From the NCBI RefSeq assembly GCF_018688155.1, contig NZ_CP061312.1, forward strand, positions 1,488,001-1,552,000: a stretch of DNA of 64,000 bases. Reading direction: 5' to 3'. How positions within the stretch are numbered: the stretch's first letter is position 1; each line of letters starts with the position of its first letter. The position numbers and the translations under genes are program-made. Below are positions 27,461-36,254 of the stretch, in pieces. Source of the stretch: Polynucleobacter sp. AP-Sving-400A-A2. GTDB lineage: Bacteria > Pseudomonadota > Gammaproteobacteria > Burkholderiales > Burkholderiaceae. The notes beneath the pieces are model-generated. The model was not told the DNA's origin and ran no database searches. It saw only the letters and a program-made list of their open reading frames with translations.

Positions 27461-28364
27461 CTAAACGCCATACCAAGCCAACAGCGGAACGCATAGTACG
27501 CTCATTTGGCTCTAGACCTACTTCGTAAAAAACAGGCTCACCAGCTTCGGCCATACGCAAAGCTTCGTCGCTATCAGGTTCGCTCATGGGCTCGCCTAAG
27601 CGAACACCCAAGGCACCGCTTCCAGATGCCAAGATCACTGCTGACAGAGAGTCAGACCATTTGCCAGTCAGGTGACGCCATGCGTAGACAGCGCCTTCGA
27701 AGTTACCCACAATCGCAAAGCCCATTGCAGTGATGCGTGCAGGCACCCAATCTAATACGTAGAAGAAATGGCGCGCTGACTCACTCAAATTAAAGTCACC
27801 TTTTTCTGACCAGCGCTGAGCAGCAGTATCAGCTAAGCGATACAACACTACGCCTGCAGGACCCATCGGCATTAAGAACCAGAACAGTACACCAAATACA
27901 TGATGGTGTGAACCAATAATGGCACGCTCTAGTGCAAGTGAAATCACTTCAGTCTCGGTGAGCTCAGAAGCATCTAATTCAGGGCCATACCACTCAGCTA
28001 ATGCTAAGCGAGCTGCTGGCAAATCATGATTTGCAATCGCTTCGTGAACCAACGTGAAGGAGTGGCTAAATTGGCGAAAGCCAAAAAATAGATAGGCAAT
28101 TAATACATTCCATAGGAATCCCAGAATTGGGAAGGTCACCATGAAAACAACGTACAGCACAAAGACCAAGAATGTTGGCAGGATGAATGCCACCAAGCAG
28201 GCCATGCGCGCACCTACAGGGCTTGCACCTTGCTCAGTCTTGCCACCGAATTCACCAGCGACCCAATCAAGCCAGCGAGCGCTCATGCGCGCGATCCAAT
28301 GGCTCGAGGTTACTGGGCGATATTGCTCAGCAATGAGGGCGAAGAGAATAGAAAAGAAAGTCAT
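27405..28364 (-). CDS. CobD/CbiB-like membrane protein
   Basis: A 319-aa polytopic membrane protein with the CobD/CbiB architecture (adenosylcobinamide-phosphate synthase family): N-terminal MTFFSILFALIAEQYRP, several membrane segments around residues 55-100 and 160-185, and a final C-terminal membrane helix (about 297-318). No cobalamin genes are near, and it lies between rsgA and a NUDIX hydrolase, so a role in B12 synthesis is doubtful; many betaproteobacteria carry such a homologue (AmpE-like). Its start overlaps the NUDIX gene stop by four bases. Confidence 0.75.
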   Translation of the reverse strand: MTFFSILFALIAEQYRPVTSSHWIARMSARWLDWVAGEFGGKTEQGASPVGARMACLVAFILPTFLVFVLYVVFMVTFPILGFLWNVLIAYLFFGFRQFSHSFTLVHEAIANHDLPAARLALAEWYGPELDASELTETEVISLALERAIIGSHHHVFGVLFWFLMPMGPAGVVLYRLADTAAQRWSEKGDFNLSESARHFFYVLDWVPARITAMGFAIVGNFEGAVYAWRHLTGKWSDSLSAVILASGSGALGVRLGEPMSEPDSDEALRMAEAGEPVFYEVGLEPNERTMRSAVGLVWRLVIAWMALLLMLTIALWLG

Positions 28365-29098
28365 ACTTTTAATAGATGATAAAGGTTACGCAACATTCCA
28401 GCAGTAGCGCCCCAGATAAAACGATTCTCATAGGGCATTGAATAAAACCGACGACTACCCTGATCACTCTCCCAGACCCGCACTTGATGATTTGCAGGAT
28501 CCATTAAAAAATGTAAAGGCACTTCAAAAACATCCGCCACTTCAAATGCATCTAATACGTATTCTGCCTGAGGTTTTACCAAGCCCACAACCGGCGTCAC
28601 ACTATAGCCCGAAACCGTTAAATATTGAGGTAAATGGCCAATGATCTCGACCCCTTGTGAGTCCAAACCGATTTCCTCTTCACTTTCCCGTAAAGCAGTG
28701 TGATTAGGATCTGAATCACTCGGATCCATCCGCCCACCTGGAAAGCTAATTTGACCAGCATGGTCGTGTAAATGATCTGTTCTTTGGGTCAGTAACACGG
28801 ATAGCCCATCCTTCTTTAGGAGCAGGGGGATTAAGACAGCTGCCCGCGTCACCTTTCCAGCGGCCTGACGCTTGGAAATAATATCTGCAGCGATAACGTG
28901 TCGATTCTCATCAGTAATCTCTGGCTGCCAAACAGGCGGATTCTGAAAGCGATGCTTTAGGCTGGATGGATCCAAATGATGCGCAATCACTTTGGGCTGA
29001 GCGGTACAAACCTCATGGATTGGAATCGCCTGCGCATCAAAATTCAATGGCGTAGCAATACTCAATTCTGGCTCTTGGGGTTTGAAATTCTTTGGCAT
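28361..29098 (-). CDS. NUDIX hydrolase, CoA-pyrophosphatase-like
   Basis: A 245-aa NUDIX hydrolase resembling NudL/YeaB-type CoA diphosphatases. The Nudix box region is GGRMDPSDSDPNHTALRESEEEIGLD, which carries an insertion relative to GX5EX7REUXEEXGU but keeps the RExxEEIG core. ISFPGG upstream is the CoA-pyrophosphatase UPF0035 motif. An N-terminal region of about 80 residues precedes the domain. It is co-directional and overlapping with the CobD-like gene. Confidence 0.87.
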   Translation of the reverse strand: MPKNFKPQEPELSIATPLNFDAQAIPIHEVCTAQPKVIAHHLDPSSLKHRFQNPPVWQPEITDENRHVIAADIISKRQAAGKVTRAAVLIPLLLKKDGLSVLLTQRTDHLHDHAGQISFPGGRMDPSDSDPNHTALRESEEEIGLDSQGVEIIGHLPQYLTVSGYSVTPVVGLVKPQAEYVLDAFEVADVFEVPLHFLMDPANHQVRVWESDQGSRRFYSMPYENRFIWGATAGMLRNLYHLLKV

Positions 29099-29120
29099 CG
29101 GCTTTTATTTTAGGGCAATA

Positions 29121-29146
29121 AAAAAGGCAGCCTAGGCCGCCTTCTT
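29121..29146 (-). terminator. Terminator after rplS
   Basis: Stem AAGGC-A-GC (29124-29131) pairs with GC-C-GCCTT (29136-29143), with one mismatch and a CTAG loop. A T-tract follows on the minus strand (complement of 29119-29125). It sits 20 bp past the rplS stop and ends the rpsP-rimM-trmD-rplS operon; it is also nearly symmetric. Confidence 0.8.
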
Positions 29147-29164
29147 TTTGGATTAAAGCAAACC

Positions 29165-29563
29165 TTATTCCGCTGCTGTCTCAGCAACTGCCTTGACCTT
29201 GCGAGCAGGAAGTTTTTCTTTAATACGTGCAGACTTACCTGAACGATCACGCAAGTAGTACAACTTCGCGCGACGTACATCACCGCGACGCTTCACTTCA
29301 ATGCTAGCGATCAATGGTGAGTAAGTTTGAAATGTACGCTCTACACCTTCGCCAGATGAAATCTTGCGAACGATAAAGCTGGAGTTCAGTCCGCGATTGC
29401 GCTTAGCAATCACAACGCCTTCAAAGGCCTGGGTACGCTTACGTGTACCTTCAACTACGTTTACGCCAACAACGACTGTGTCGCCAGGAGCGAAAGCAGG
29501 AAGTACTTTGTTAACACTTAAGCGAGCAATTTCTTCTTGCTCAATTTTTTCGATCAAATTCAT
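29165..29563 (-). CDS. rplS: 50S ribosomal protein L19
   Basis: Ribosomal protein at the 30S-50S interface. The 132-aa sequence has the family core [33 protein letters not shown] followed by SFIVRKIS and [27 protein letters not shown]-terminal tail of about 15 residues ([13 protein letters not shown]) extends beyond the compact enterobacterial form, as in other betaproteobacteria. It is last in the rpsP-rimM-trmD-rplS operon, about 125 bp after trmD. Confidence 0.97.
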   Translation of the reverse strand: MNLIEKIEQEEIARLSVNKVLPAFAPGDTVVVGVNVVEGTRKRTQAFEGVVIAKRNRGLNSSFIVRKISSGEGVERTFQTYSPLIASIEVKRRGDVRRAKLYYLRDRSGKSARIKEKLPARKVKAVAETAAE

Positions 29564-29689
29564 TATTAATCCTTAAACATCTTGTCAGCGTTTAATCCCG
29601 AGACTTTCATCAACGGACCAGACAGAGGATGCAGTTAAAACCATTTCACTAAATCAAAACACAAACACTTCATTCAAAACCATAATTAC

Positions 29690-30436
29690 TTACAGCGTTC
29701 GAAGAAATTGCTCATCTTCTTTACTTAGCAACCCATTAGCTCTTGCTGATTTAATTAAATCAGGTCGAAGCCTTAACGTCAGCTCTAAAGACTTCTGCCG
29801 ACGCCAATCTGTTATTTTAGCGTGATGTCCGCCCAAAAGCACGTCCGGAACCGATAAATTTTCATATATTTCAGGGCGGGTGTAGTGTGGATGGTCCAAA
29901 AGGCCATTGATAAAGCTGTCCTGAACAGCAGATTCGCCATCACCCAGGGCGCCTGGAATGAGCCGAATGACGGCATCCATCATGGTCATAGCGGGCAGTT
30001 CCCCGCCAGAAACCACAAAATCACCTATTGAAAGCTGCAAATCGACGTTTCGATCAACAAAACGCTGGTCAACAGCCTCATATCGACCGCAAATAAAGAT
30101 GAAATTGCCACAGCTCAGAATATCTGTCGCGATCTTCTGAGAAAAGACCTCTCCTTGGGGAGCAAGGAGGCAGACTGGTCCAGAAACGACGTTTTGAGAG
30201 TGGTGAGCCGCTTTAAGAGCAGATATCGTATCTTCCAGCGGCTTTGCCATCATGACCATGCCCGGACCACCACCATATGCCCGATCATCCACTGTCTTGC
30301 GAGGGTCAGAGCAATAATCCCGAGGATTCCAAAGATGAATATTGGCAAGGCCTTGTTCGCAGGCACGTCCAGTAATGCCCCACTGCGTTAAAGCGGAGAA
30401 CATTTCAGGGAATAAGGTAACTACATCAAAGCGCAT
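29690..30436 (-). CDS. trmD: tRNA (guanine-N1)-methyltransferase TrmD
   Basis: SPOUT methyltransferase making m1G37 in tRNA to prevent frameshifting. The chosen ATG at 30436 gives the family N-terminus MRFDVVTLFPEMF; a TTG at 30448 is in frame but would only add MIPH. The knotted SAM site is visible in IFICGRYEAVDQRF, LSIGDFVVSGGELPAM and YTRPE. Length is typical. It is 24 bp downstream of rimM. Confidence 0.96.
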   Translation of the reverse strand: MRFDVVTLFPEMFSALTQWGITGRACEQGLANIHLWNPRDYCSDPRKTVDDRAYGGGPGMVMMAKPLEDTISALKAAHHSQNVVSGPVCLLAPQGEVFSQKIATDILSCGNFIFICGRYEAVDQRFVDRNVDLQLSIGDFVVSGGELPAMTMMDAVIRLIPGALGDGESAVQDSFINGLLDHPHYTRPEIYENLSVPDVLLGGHHAKITDWRRQKSLELTLRLRPDLIKSARANGLLSKEDEQFLRTL

Positions 30437-30460
30437 ATGGGGGATCAATGACTTATCTGA

Positions 30461-31024
30461 TTACCAGTCGGATTGCCAGTCTAGCGTAATCAGCCTATTA
30501 GGCAAGTCGATATTTTGCACCGCTTCTTTTACAAAAGGCACCAACTGTTTTACCGTTTTAGTTTGCGCATCACCTAGGGCAATGATTCCATGAGCGCCGT
30601 TATCGTTGACATCAAGCACCTCACCCAGACTCTCGCCCTGAAGATTGATTGCTTTACAACCGATCAGATCAACCCAGTAATAACTATCGCTATCTGTCTT
30701 GGGAAATACCTCACGCGTAACTAAGATGCGAGCACCTTTTAAGGCCTCCGCCTGATCGCGATCATTAATACCATCCAAAGCAATCACTACCGTGCCGCTA
30801 TGCATCTTCGCTTGCTTCACCTTATACAAAGTCAATGAGGCCTGCTCATGAGACGCAGCAACACCCGCACTCCGACGAGGAATGAGAGATAACCACAATT
30901 CTTTGCTAGATAAGAGGGCTACGGGATCGGAGGAATGAGGTCGAACCTTAATCTGACCCTGTAAGCCTTGAGCATCTTGAACTGCACCGAGCTCAATCAA
31001 ATCATCTAGGGAAGGTGTATTCAT
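30461..31024 (-). CDS. rimM: Ribosome maturation factor RimM
   Basis: Assists maturation of the 30S head and binds S19. The 187-aa protein has the N-terminal RimM domain (LIELGAVQDAQGLQGQIKVRPHS) and a C-terminal PRC-barrel region (SYYWVDLIGCKAINLQGESLGEVLDV). A modest insertion around residues 45-65 sits in the first domain. Position between rpsP and trmD confirms the identity. Confidence 0.95.
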   Translation of the reverse strand: MNTPSLDDLIELGAVQDAQGLQGQIKVRPHSSDPVALLSSKELWLSLIPRRSAGVAASHEQASLTLYKVKQAKMHSGTVVIALDGINDRDQAEALKGARILVTREVFPKTDSDSYYWVDLIGCKAINLQGESLGEVLDVNDNGAHGIIALGDAQTKTVKQLVPFVKEAVQNIDLPNRLITLDWQSDW

Positions 31025-31117
31025 ATTGAAGCCACCTCAATTCCCCAAATATCACTACCAGTAAATTCTGTTACCAAAGACTTTATCGCGAAGAGAGAGT
31101 CTTTGGAATTGAAGTCT

Positions 31118-31363
31118 TTAAACCGCAGGATTATTTTTGATCAAGCGAACTACAGTTGGAGAGATCTGCGCGCCAACACCAGTCCAATAGGTCAAACGAT
31201 CTTGAGCAATACGCATTGCTTGCTCTGTCGCTGCTGCCTGTGGATTGAAGTAACCAATACGCTCGATAAAGTTCGAGTCGCGACGATTGCGCTTGTCTGT
31301 AGCCACGATGCTATAAAAAGGGCGCTTCTTTGAACCGCCGCGTGCCAGTCGAATGACGACCAT
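31118..31363 (-). CDS. rpsP: 30S ribosomal protein S16
   Basis: Ribosomal protein S16, 81 aa, with [30 protein letters not shown] and the [10 protein letters not shown] segment diagnostic of the family. First gene of the rpsP-rimM-trmD-rplS operon; the promoter should lie in the 31364-31615 gap shared with the divergent lipoprotein gene, where I see only AT-rich sequence and no clear consensus boxes. Confidence 0.97.
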
Positions 31364-31615
31364 ACTTATTCCTTAAAATCTAAAATGAAAACAGGTTGAG
31401 TACAACCCAATGAAATTACTACAAAATCTTGGGCTCCAGCTATAGCGCAAATTAACAAAACAAATGCACGGTATAGCGGAAAACCTCATATTCTAGACGA
31501 AAACCCCTACTTGATCCACCTATTTAAGCGAACGTCTCTTTAGCTTCAACAGTAGAATGGTATCCAGTGAATTATAAAATTATTATTAAAAACAATAGCT
31601 TACAGAAATATTACC

Positions 31616-32140
31616 ATGAGAATAGCCACTTTTAGACCCTCTAAAGGCCTTATAAAGCGCTTTTTTCTCACGCTTTCTTGTCTCGGCTTAGGTCTTTTGA
31701 CCGCCTGCGCTAATGTCATTCCACCCTGCAACGCCAAAACCAGTCCTCCAAGCAGCGAGTTTCGAAATACTAAATGGGAGCTCGTTCGCTGGAATCTCGC
31801 ACCCAATAGCAAAGGTGAGGTACGCGCCCGGCAAATTCCTCAGGGTGACAATAGCAACCCCATCCAAATCATCTTTGACGCCAACGGTGAGAGGATCAGT
31901 GGATCTACCGGCTGCAATCGTTTTACCGCACGCATCACTGAAGATGCCAGAGGATTTACGCTTGATCAAATTGTCAGCACAAAGATGGCCTGTGCGCCCC
32001 AACGCATGGAATTAGAAAATGATTTCCTTTACGAATTAAATGATTACCGCTCGATTGTGCGTAACGGCGACCAACTACTAATGATTGGCGCAGATCGCGA
32101 AGTTTTAAGTTTCATGCAAAAAAATATTTCATCAAAATAA
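31616..32140 (+). CDS. META-domain (HslJ-like) putative lipoprotein
   Basis: A 174-aa envelope protein. The N-terminus is basic then hydrophobic (FFLTLSCLGLGLLTACAN), with a lipobox LLTAC near residue 30, so it is probably a lipoprotein. The body matches the META/HslJ domain: WELVRW near residue 52, IIFDANGERISGSTGCNRFTA, and the conserved TKMACAPQRMELENDFLYEL. HslJ relatives are linked to heat-shock or novobiocin tolerance, but function here is unknown. Followed 27 bp later by a small membrane-protein gene. Confidence 0.82.
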   Translation: MRIATFRPSKGLIKRFFLTLSCLGLGLLTACANVIPPCNAKTSPPSSEFRNTKWELVRWNLAPNSKGEVRARQIPQGDNSNPIQIIFDANGERISGSTGCNRFTARITEDARGFTLDQIVSTKMACAPQRMELENDFLYELNDYRSIVRNGDQLLMIGADREVLSFMQKNISSK

Positions 32141-32167
32141 AAAAATAGCTCACTACTGAAAGTCTGA

Positions 32168-32614
32168 ATGAAAAAATACAAACTCCTATTCTGCTCACTT
32201 GGATTATTTTTTCCTGGGACCGGCTTGAACTGTTTTTATTTACAAGGATTGAAATCCTTCTGGGGTTGGGCACAACTACTTTCTTTCATTGGCGGAATCG
32301 CTGGATGGCTCCTTCTGAAAGAGGCGCACTTTCACTCTGCACCGGGTTGGGTGCTCATCACCTTCGGCTTCATTACCCTTGAAGCCAGTTGGTTGACCAC
32401 TATCACCTATGGCTTACGCCCTGATGAAAGATGGGACGCCCAATTTAATCCAGGCTTAGAACCTAGCAGAGCAACTCAGTCTGGTTGGCCGGTTGTGCTG
32501 ACGGTGATTTTTTCTTTGGTCTTGGGTGCTGGTGTGATGATGACCTTCTTGGCAATTGCATTTGAACAATTTTTCATCTCCCAACTTCAGGAAGCAAGAA
32601 AGCTATCCCAGTAA
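32168..32614 (+). CDS. Predicted membrane protein, TM2-like, unknown function
   Basis: A 148-aa hydrophobic protein. The start, KLLFCSLGLFFPGTGLNCFYLQGLKSFWGWAQL, resembles TM2-type proteins, which carry a glycine/proline-rich first helix followed by a polar turn. About four membrane segments can be seen (roughly 6-24, 31-48, 57-75, 103-130). No catalytic motif is visible. It may be co-transcribed with the preceding META-domain lipoprotein gene. Confidence 0.7.
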   Translation: MKKYKLLFCSLGLFFPGTGLNCFYLQGLKSFWGWAQLLSFIGGIAGWLLLKEAHFHSAPGWVLITFGFITLEASWLTTITYGLRPDERWDAQFNPGLEPSRATQSGWPVVLTVIFSLVLGAGVMMTFLAIAFEQFFISQLQEARKLSQ

Positions 32615-32669
32615 TACGGATAGCTTTTTGATCGACAACTATCGATAGGTGGCGATAGTTATTTAACTC

Positions 32670-34457
32670 TTAAAACTGTTCCGCTGTCAGCGCATTAGTG
32701 GATTGGCCACTCTCTAATATCGAGGTTGCAAGAGCTTGAGATTGTGGCAATAGATTTTCTGCAAAGAATCGTGCAGTAGCAATCTTGGCATCATAGAAAT
32801 TCGGGTCTCCTGCACGCAACTCTTGTGCGGCCAGTAAAGCGCGTGCCATTTGCCATGCCCCTAATACCAAGCCACATAATCGCAAGTAGGCAAAACTACC
32901 TGCATACACTGATTTAATGTCTGTCTTTACATTCGCCACAATGTAAGCCACTGAAGCTTCAAACGCTTCACGAGCTGGGGTTAGCTGCTTCAATACCGCT
33001 TTTGCATCTGCGGTGCCACTGCTTGCTAAATCTTTTTCAGTTTGCTGGATTCTGTCCGAGAACAGCTTCGCAGTTACTCCACCGTCACGCACTGTCTTTC
33101 TGCCAATCAAATCATTTGCCTGAATCGCTGTAGTGCCTTCATAAATGGTCAGGATACGAGCATCACGATAGTGTTGTGCGGCGCCCGTCTCTTCGATAAA
33201 GCCCATACCACCGTGCACCTGAACACCCAAGCTTGCAACCTCTATCGACATCTCAGTTGAAAAACCTTTCACAATCGGTACCAGAAATTCATATACCGCT
33301 TGATTCTGCTTGCGAGCCGCTTCATCAGGCGAGGCATGCTGAGTATCGTAAGCAGCTGCCGCGTAATAAGCTAAAGCTCTGGACGCCTCAATATAGCCAC
33401 GCATAGTCATCAACATCCGCTTCACGTCAGGCTGATGAATAATTGCTACAGGACCTGGCGACCCAGCAAGGTCGCGACTCTGAACGCGGTCTTTGGCATA
33501 TTGCACTGCTTTTTGATAGGCGCGCTCTGCAACTGCAATACCCTGCATACCGACCGCAAAGCGGGCAGCATTCATCATGACGAACATGTATTCCAGGCCA
33601 CGATTTTTTTCGCCTACTAAATAGCTAGTTGCGCCACCATGATCGCCAAACTGTAAGACTGCAGTTGGGCTAGCCTTAATGCCCAGCTTGTGCTCAATCG
33701 AGACGCAGTACACATCATTACGCTCACCAAGCGAGCCATCTGCGTTTACCAAAAACTTCGGTACTACAAATAAGGAAATACCTTTCACACCCTCTGGTGC
33801 ATCTGGTGTTCTAGCTAGTACGAGATGAACAATATTTTTTGCCATGTCGTGCTCACCATAGGTGATGTAGATCTTGGTAGCAAAGATTTTGTACGTGCCA
33901 TCAGATTCAGGGACGGCGCGAGAACGCACCATCGATAGATCGGAACCTGCTTGAGGTTCTGTGAGACACATCGATCCAGTCCACTCCCCAGAAATCATCT
34001 TAGGCACATAACGCTCTTGCAACTCAGGACTTGCTGCAGTCAATAAAGCTTCAATCGCACCATCAGTCAACATGGGGCACAAAGCAAATGACAAGCTCGC
34101 TGAATGCACCATCTCAAAGCAGGCAGTGGCAATTAGCTTGGGTAAGCCCTGGCCGCCAAACTCTGCAGGGTGCACGACACCTTGCCAACCTGCTGCAGCA
34201 AATTGCTCAAAAGCCTCTTTAAAGCCAGGGGAAGTGGTGACGACACCATCCTTTAGTGAGCTAGGCTTTTGATCACTAGGCCAATTGAGAGGCGCTACAA
34301 CATCTTGATTAAATTTGGCAGACTCTTCCAAAATCGCCGGGGCTAAATCTACATCAGCGCCAGCCTCAGCATAAGAAGGATAGGAAACCACTTCAGATAG
34401 ACCTGCTAGTTCGTTCATCACGAATAGCATGTCTTTTACTGGGGCTATATACGGCAT
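32670..34457 (-). CDS. Acyl-CoA dehydrogenase (long, ~600-aa type)
   Basis: FAD enzyme oxidising acyl-CoA to 2-enoyl-CoA. At 595 aa it belongs to the longer class with a C-terminal extension domain (similar to DmdC and many beta-oxidation FadE-type enzymes). It has the motifs MCLTEPQAGSDLSMVRSRA, the flavin-site HKLGIKASPTAVLQFG and a C-terminal IYEGTTAIQANDLIGRK, whose glutamate is the probable catalytic base. It is next to both ETF subunits that accept its electrons and near an acyl-CoA ligase, defining a catabolic gene cluster. Chain-length preference is unknown. Confidence 0.92.
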   Translation of the reverse strand: MPYIAPVKDMLFVMNELAGLSEVVSYPSYAEAGADVDLAPAILEESAKFNQDVVAPLNWPSDQKPSSLKDGVVTTSPGFKEAFEQFAAAGWQGVVHPAEFGGQGLPKLIATACFEMVHSASLSFALCPMLTDGAIEALLTAASPELQERYVPKMISGEWTGSMCLTEPQAGSDLSMVRSRAVPESDGTYKIFATKIYITYGEHDMAKNIVHLVLARTPDAPEGVKGISLFVVPKFLVNADGSLGERNDVYCVSIEHKLGIKASPTAVLQFGDHGGATSYLVGEKNRGLEYMFVMMNAARFAVGMQGIAVAERAYQKAVQYAKDRVQSRDLAGSPGPVAIIHQPDVKRMLMTMRGYIEASRALAYYAAAAYDTQHASPDEAARKQNQAVYEFLVPIVKGFSTEMSIEVASLGVQVHGGMGFIEETGAAQHYRDARILTIYEGTTAIQANDLIGRKTVRDGGVTAKLFSDRIQQTEKDLASSGTADAKAVLKQLTPAREAFEASVAYIVANVKTDIKSVYAGSFAYLRLCGLVLGAWQMARALLAAQELRAGDPNFYDAKIATARFFAENLLPQSQALATSILESGQSTNALTAEQF

Positions 34458-34510
34458 AGGTATTCCTATAGATCGGAAGTGGGGATAGTTACAGAGATCT
34501 TTTAAAAGTC

Positions 34511-35446
34511 TTAAGCAAGTAAGTTAGTTAATTCAGGGACGGCGGTATTGAGATCTGCAACTAAACCATAATCAGCAACACTAAAGATTGGCGCCTCAGG
34601 ATCTTTATTAATTGCTACGATGACCTTAGAGTCCTTCATGCCTGCTAAATGCTGAATCGCACCAGAGATGCCAACGGCAACATACAGCTGTGGAGCCACG
34701 ATCTTACCGGTCTGACCTACTTGATAGTCGTTTGGAACATAACCTGCATCGACTGCAGCGCGAGATGCGCCTAGTGCTGCACCGAGCTTATCGGCCAAGG
34801 GCGCAATAATTTCTTGATATTTCTCACCAGAGCCTAAACCACGACCACCAGACACGATGATTTTGGCGGCAGTGAGTTCAGGACGGTCTGACTTCGTGAG
34901 TTCGCGGCCTACAAATGAAGATCCACCAGAAACCTCAGTAGTAGCTTGCTTTTCTACTGCAGCGGATCCTCCACTTGCAGCAACAGGATCAAAACCGGTT
35001 GTGCGAACCGTAATGACTTTAACTGGGTCAGCAGATTGCACAGTAGCAATCGCATTACCAGCATAAATTGGACGCTCAAAGGTGTCGGGTGAGACAACCT
35101 TGATGACATCGGATAATTGCGCTACATCTAACTTAGCGGCAACACGCGGCAAGACATTCTTACCGTTAGCAGTCGCTGGAGCAAGGATGTGGCTATAGCC
35201 ACCAGCAATAGAGAAAATCTGTGCAGCTAAGGGTTCAGCGAGTTGATCAGCTAAAGATGCAGCATCCACTTGAATCACTTTACGCACTCCTGCGATTTGA
35301 GCGGCAGCAGAAGCGGCAGCATCAGTACCGCTACCAGCCACTAATACATCTACCTCGGGAGAGCATTGAAGAGCTGCAGCTACTGCATTGAGCGTAGCTG
35401 CCTTCAAAGATTGATTGTCGTGTTCAGCAATAACGAGTGCAGCCAT
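34511..35446 (-). CDS. etfA: Electron transfer flavoprotein subunit alpha
   Basis: FAD-binding large subunit of ETF, which accepts electrons from acyl-CoA dehydrogenases and passes them to ETF:quinone oxidoreductase. The 311-aa protein contains the FAD-site signature [36 protein letters not shown] and [24 protein letters not shown]. It starts immediately after the etfB stop codon and is followed by the acyl-CoA dehydrogenase gene. Confidence 0.97.
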   Translation of the reverse strand: MAALVIAEHDNQSLKAATLNAVAAALQCSPEVDVLVAGSGTDAAASAAAQIAGVRKVIQVDAASLADQLAEPLAAQIFSIAGGYSHILAPATANGKNVLPRVAAKLDVAQLSDVIKVVSPDTFERPIYAGNAIATVQSADPVKVITVRTTGFDPVAASGGSAAVEKQATTEVSGGSSFVGRELTKSDRPELTAAKIIVSGGRGLGSGEKYQEIIAPLADKLGAALGASRAAVDAGYVPNDYQVGQTGKIVAPQLYVAVGISGAIQHLAGMKDSKVIVAINKDPEAPIFSVADYGLVADLNTAVPELTNLLA

Positions 35447-36196
35447 TTAAATCACCTTCGCTTCATTTTTAAGTTTATCTACCAAAGCTGCCACATCAGC
35501 CACCATTACACCAGCAGAACGCTTTGGCGGCTCTTCTACTTTGAGGGTTTTGAGACGTGGGGCAATGTCAACGCCAAGCTCTTCAGGCTTCACGATTTCT
35601 AAAGTCTTCTTTTTAGCTTTCATAATGTTTGGCAAAGTCACATAACGTGGCTCATTCAAACGTAGGTCAGTAGTAATGACTGCGGGCAAAGTAATCGCAA
35701 TGGTTTCCAAGCCGCCATCCACCTCACGAGTCACGTTCGCTTTACCGTCGGCAACTACTACTTTAGAAGCAAAAGTTGCTTGGGGAATATCCATTAAGCT
35801 AGCTAGCATCTGTCCCGTCTGATTACTATCGTCATCAATCGCCTGCTTACCCAAGATAATGATCTGAGCCTGCTCTTTTTCAGAAAGCGCTTTAAGAATT
35901 TTTGCAACAGCTAAAGGCTGTAATTCAGTATCGGTCTCTACCAAGATGGCACGATCCGCGCCAATCGCTAATGCAGTACGCAGGGTCTCTTGGCATTGAG
36001 TGGGGCCAGCAGAAACCACTACTATCTCAGTAGCAACACCAGCCTCTTTTAAGCGAACCGCCTCCTCTACCGCGATCTCATCAAATGGATTCATACTCAT
36101 TTTGACGTTCGCTAGATCTACACCAGAGTGATCTGATTTGACCCGAATTTTGACGTTGTAATCAACAACCCGCTTTACTGCCACTATGATTTTCAT
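35447..36196 (-). CDS. etfB: Electron transfer flavoprotein subunit beta
   Basis: AMP-binding small subunit of ETF, 249 aa, beginning [20 protein letters not shown] with the downstream [16 protein letters not shown] and the family signature [31 protein letters not shown]. No gap separates it from etfA. The pair sits with an acyl-CoA ligase upstream and an acyl-CoA dehydrogenase downstream. Confidence 0.97.
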   Translation of the reverse strand: MKIIVAVKRVVDYNVKIRVKSDHSGVDLANVKMSMNPFDEIAVEEAVRLKEAGVATEIVVVSAGPTQCQETLRTALAIGADRAILVETDTELQPLAVAKILKALSEKEQAQIIILGKQAIDDDSNQTGQMLASLMDIPQATFASKVVVADGKANVTREVDGGLETIAITLPAVITTDLRLNEPRYVTLPNIMKAKKKTLEIVKPEELGVDIAPRLKTLKVEEPPKRSAGVMVADVAALVDKLKNEAKVI

Positions 36197-36254
36197 GCTG
36201 GATCTCTATTTTTTGAGTAACTCTTCTATTTTATCCGCCCAACGCTATTTGGGG

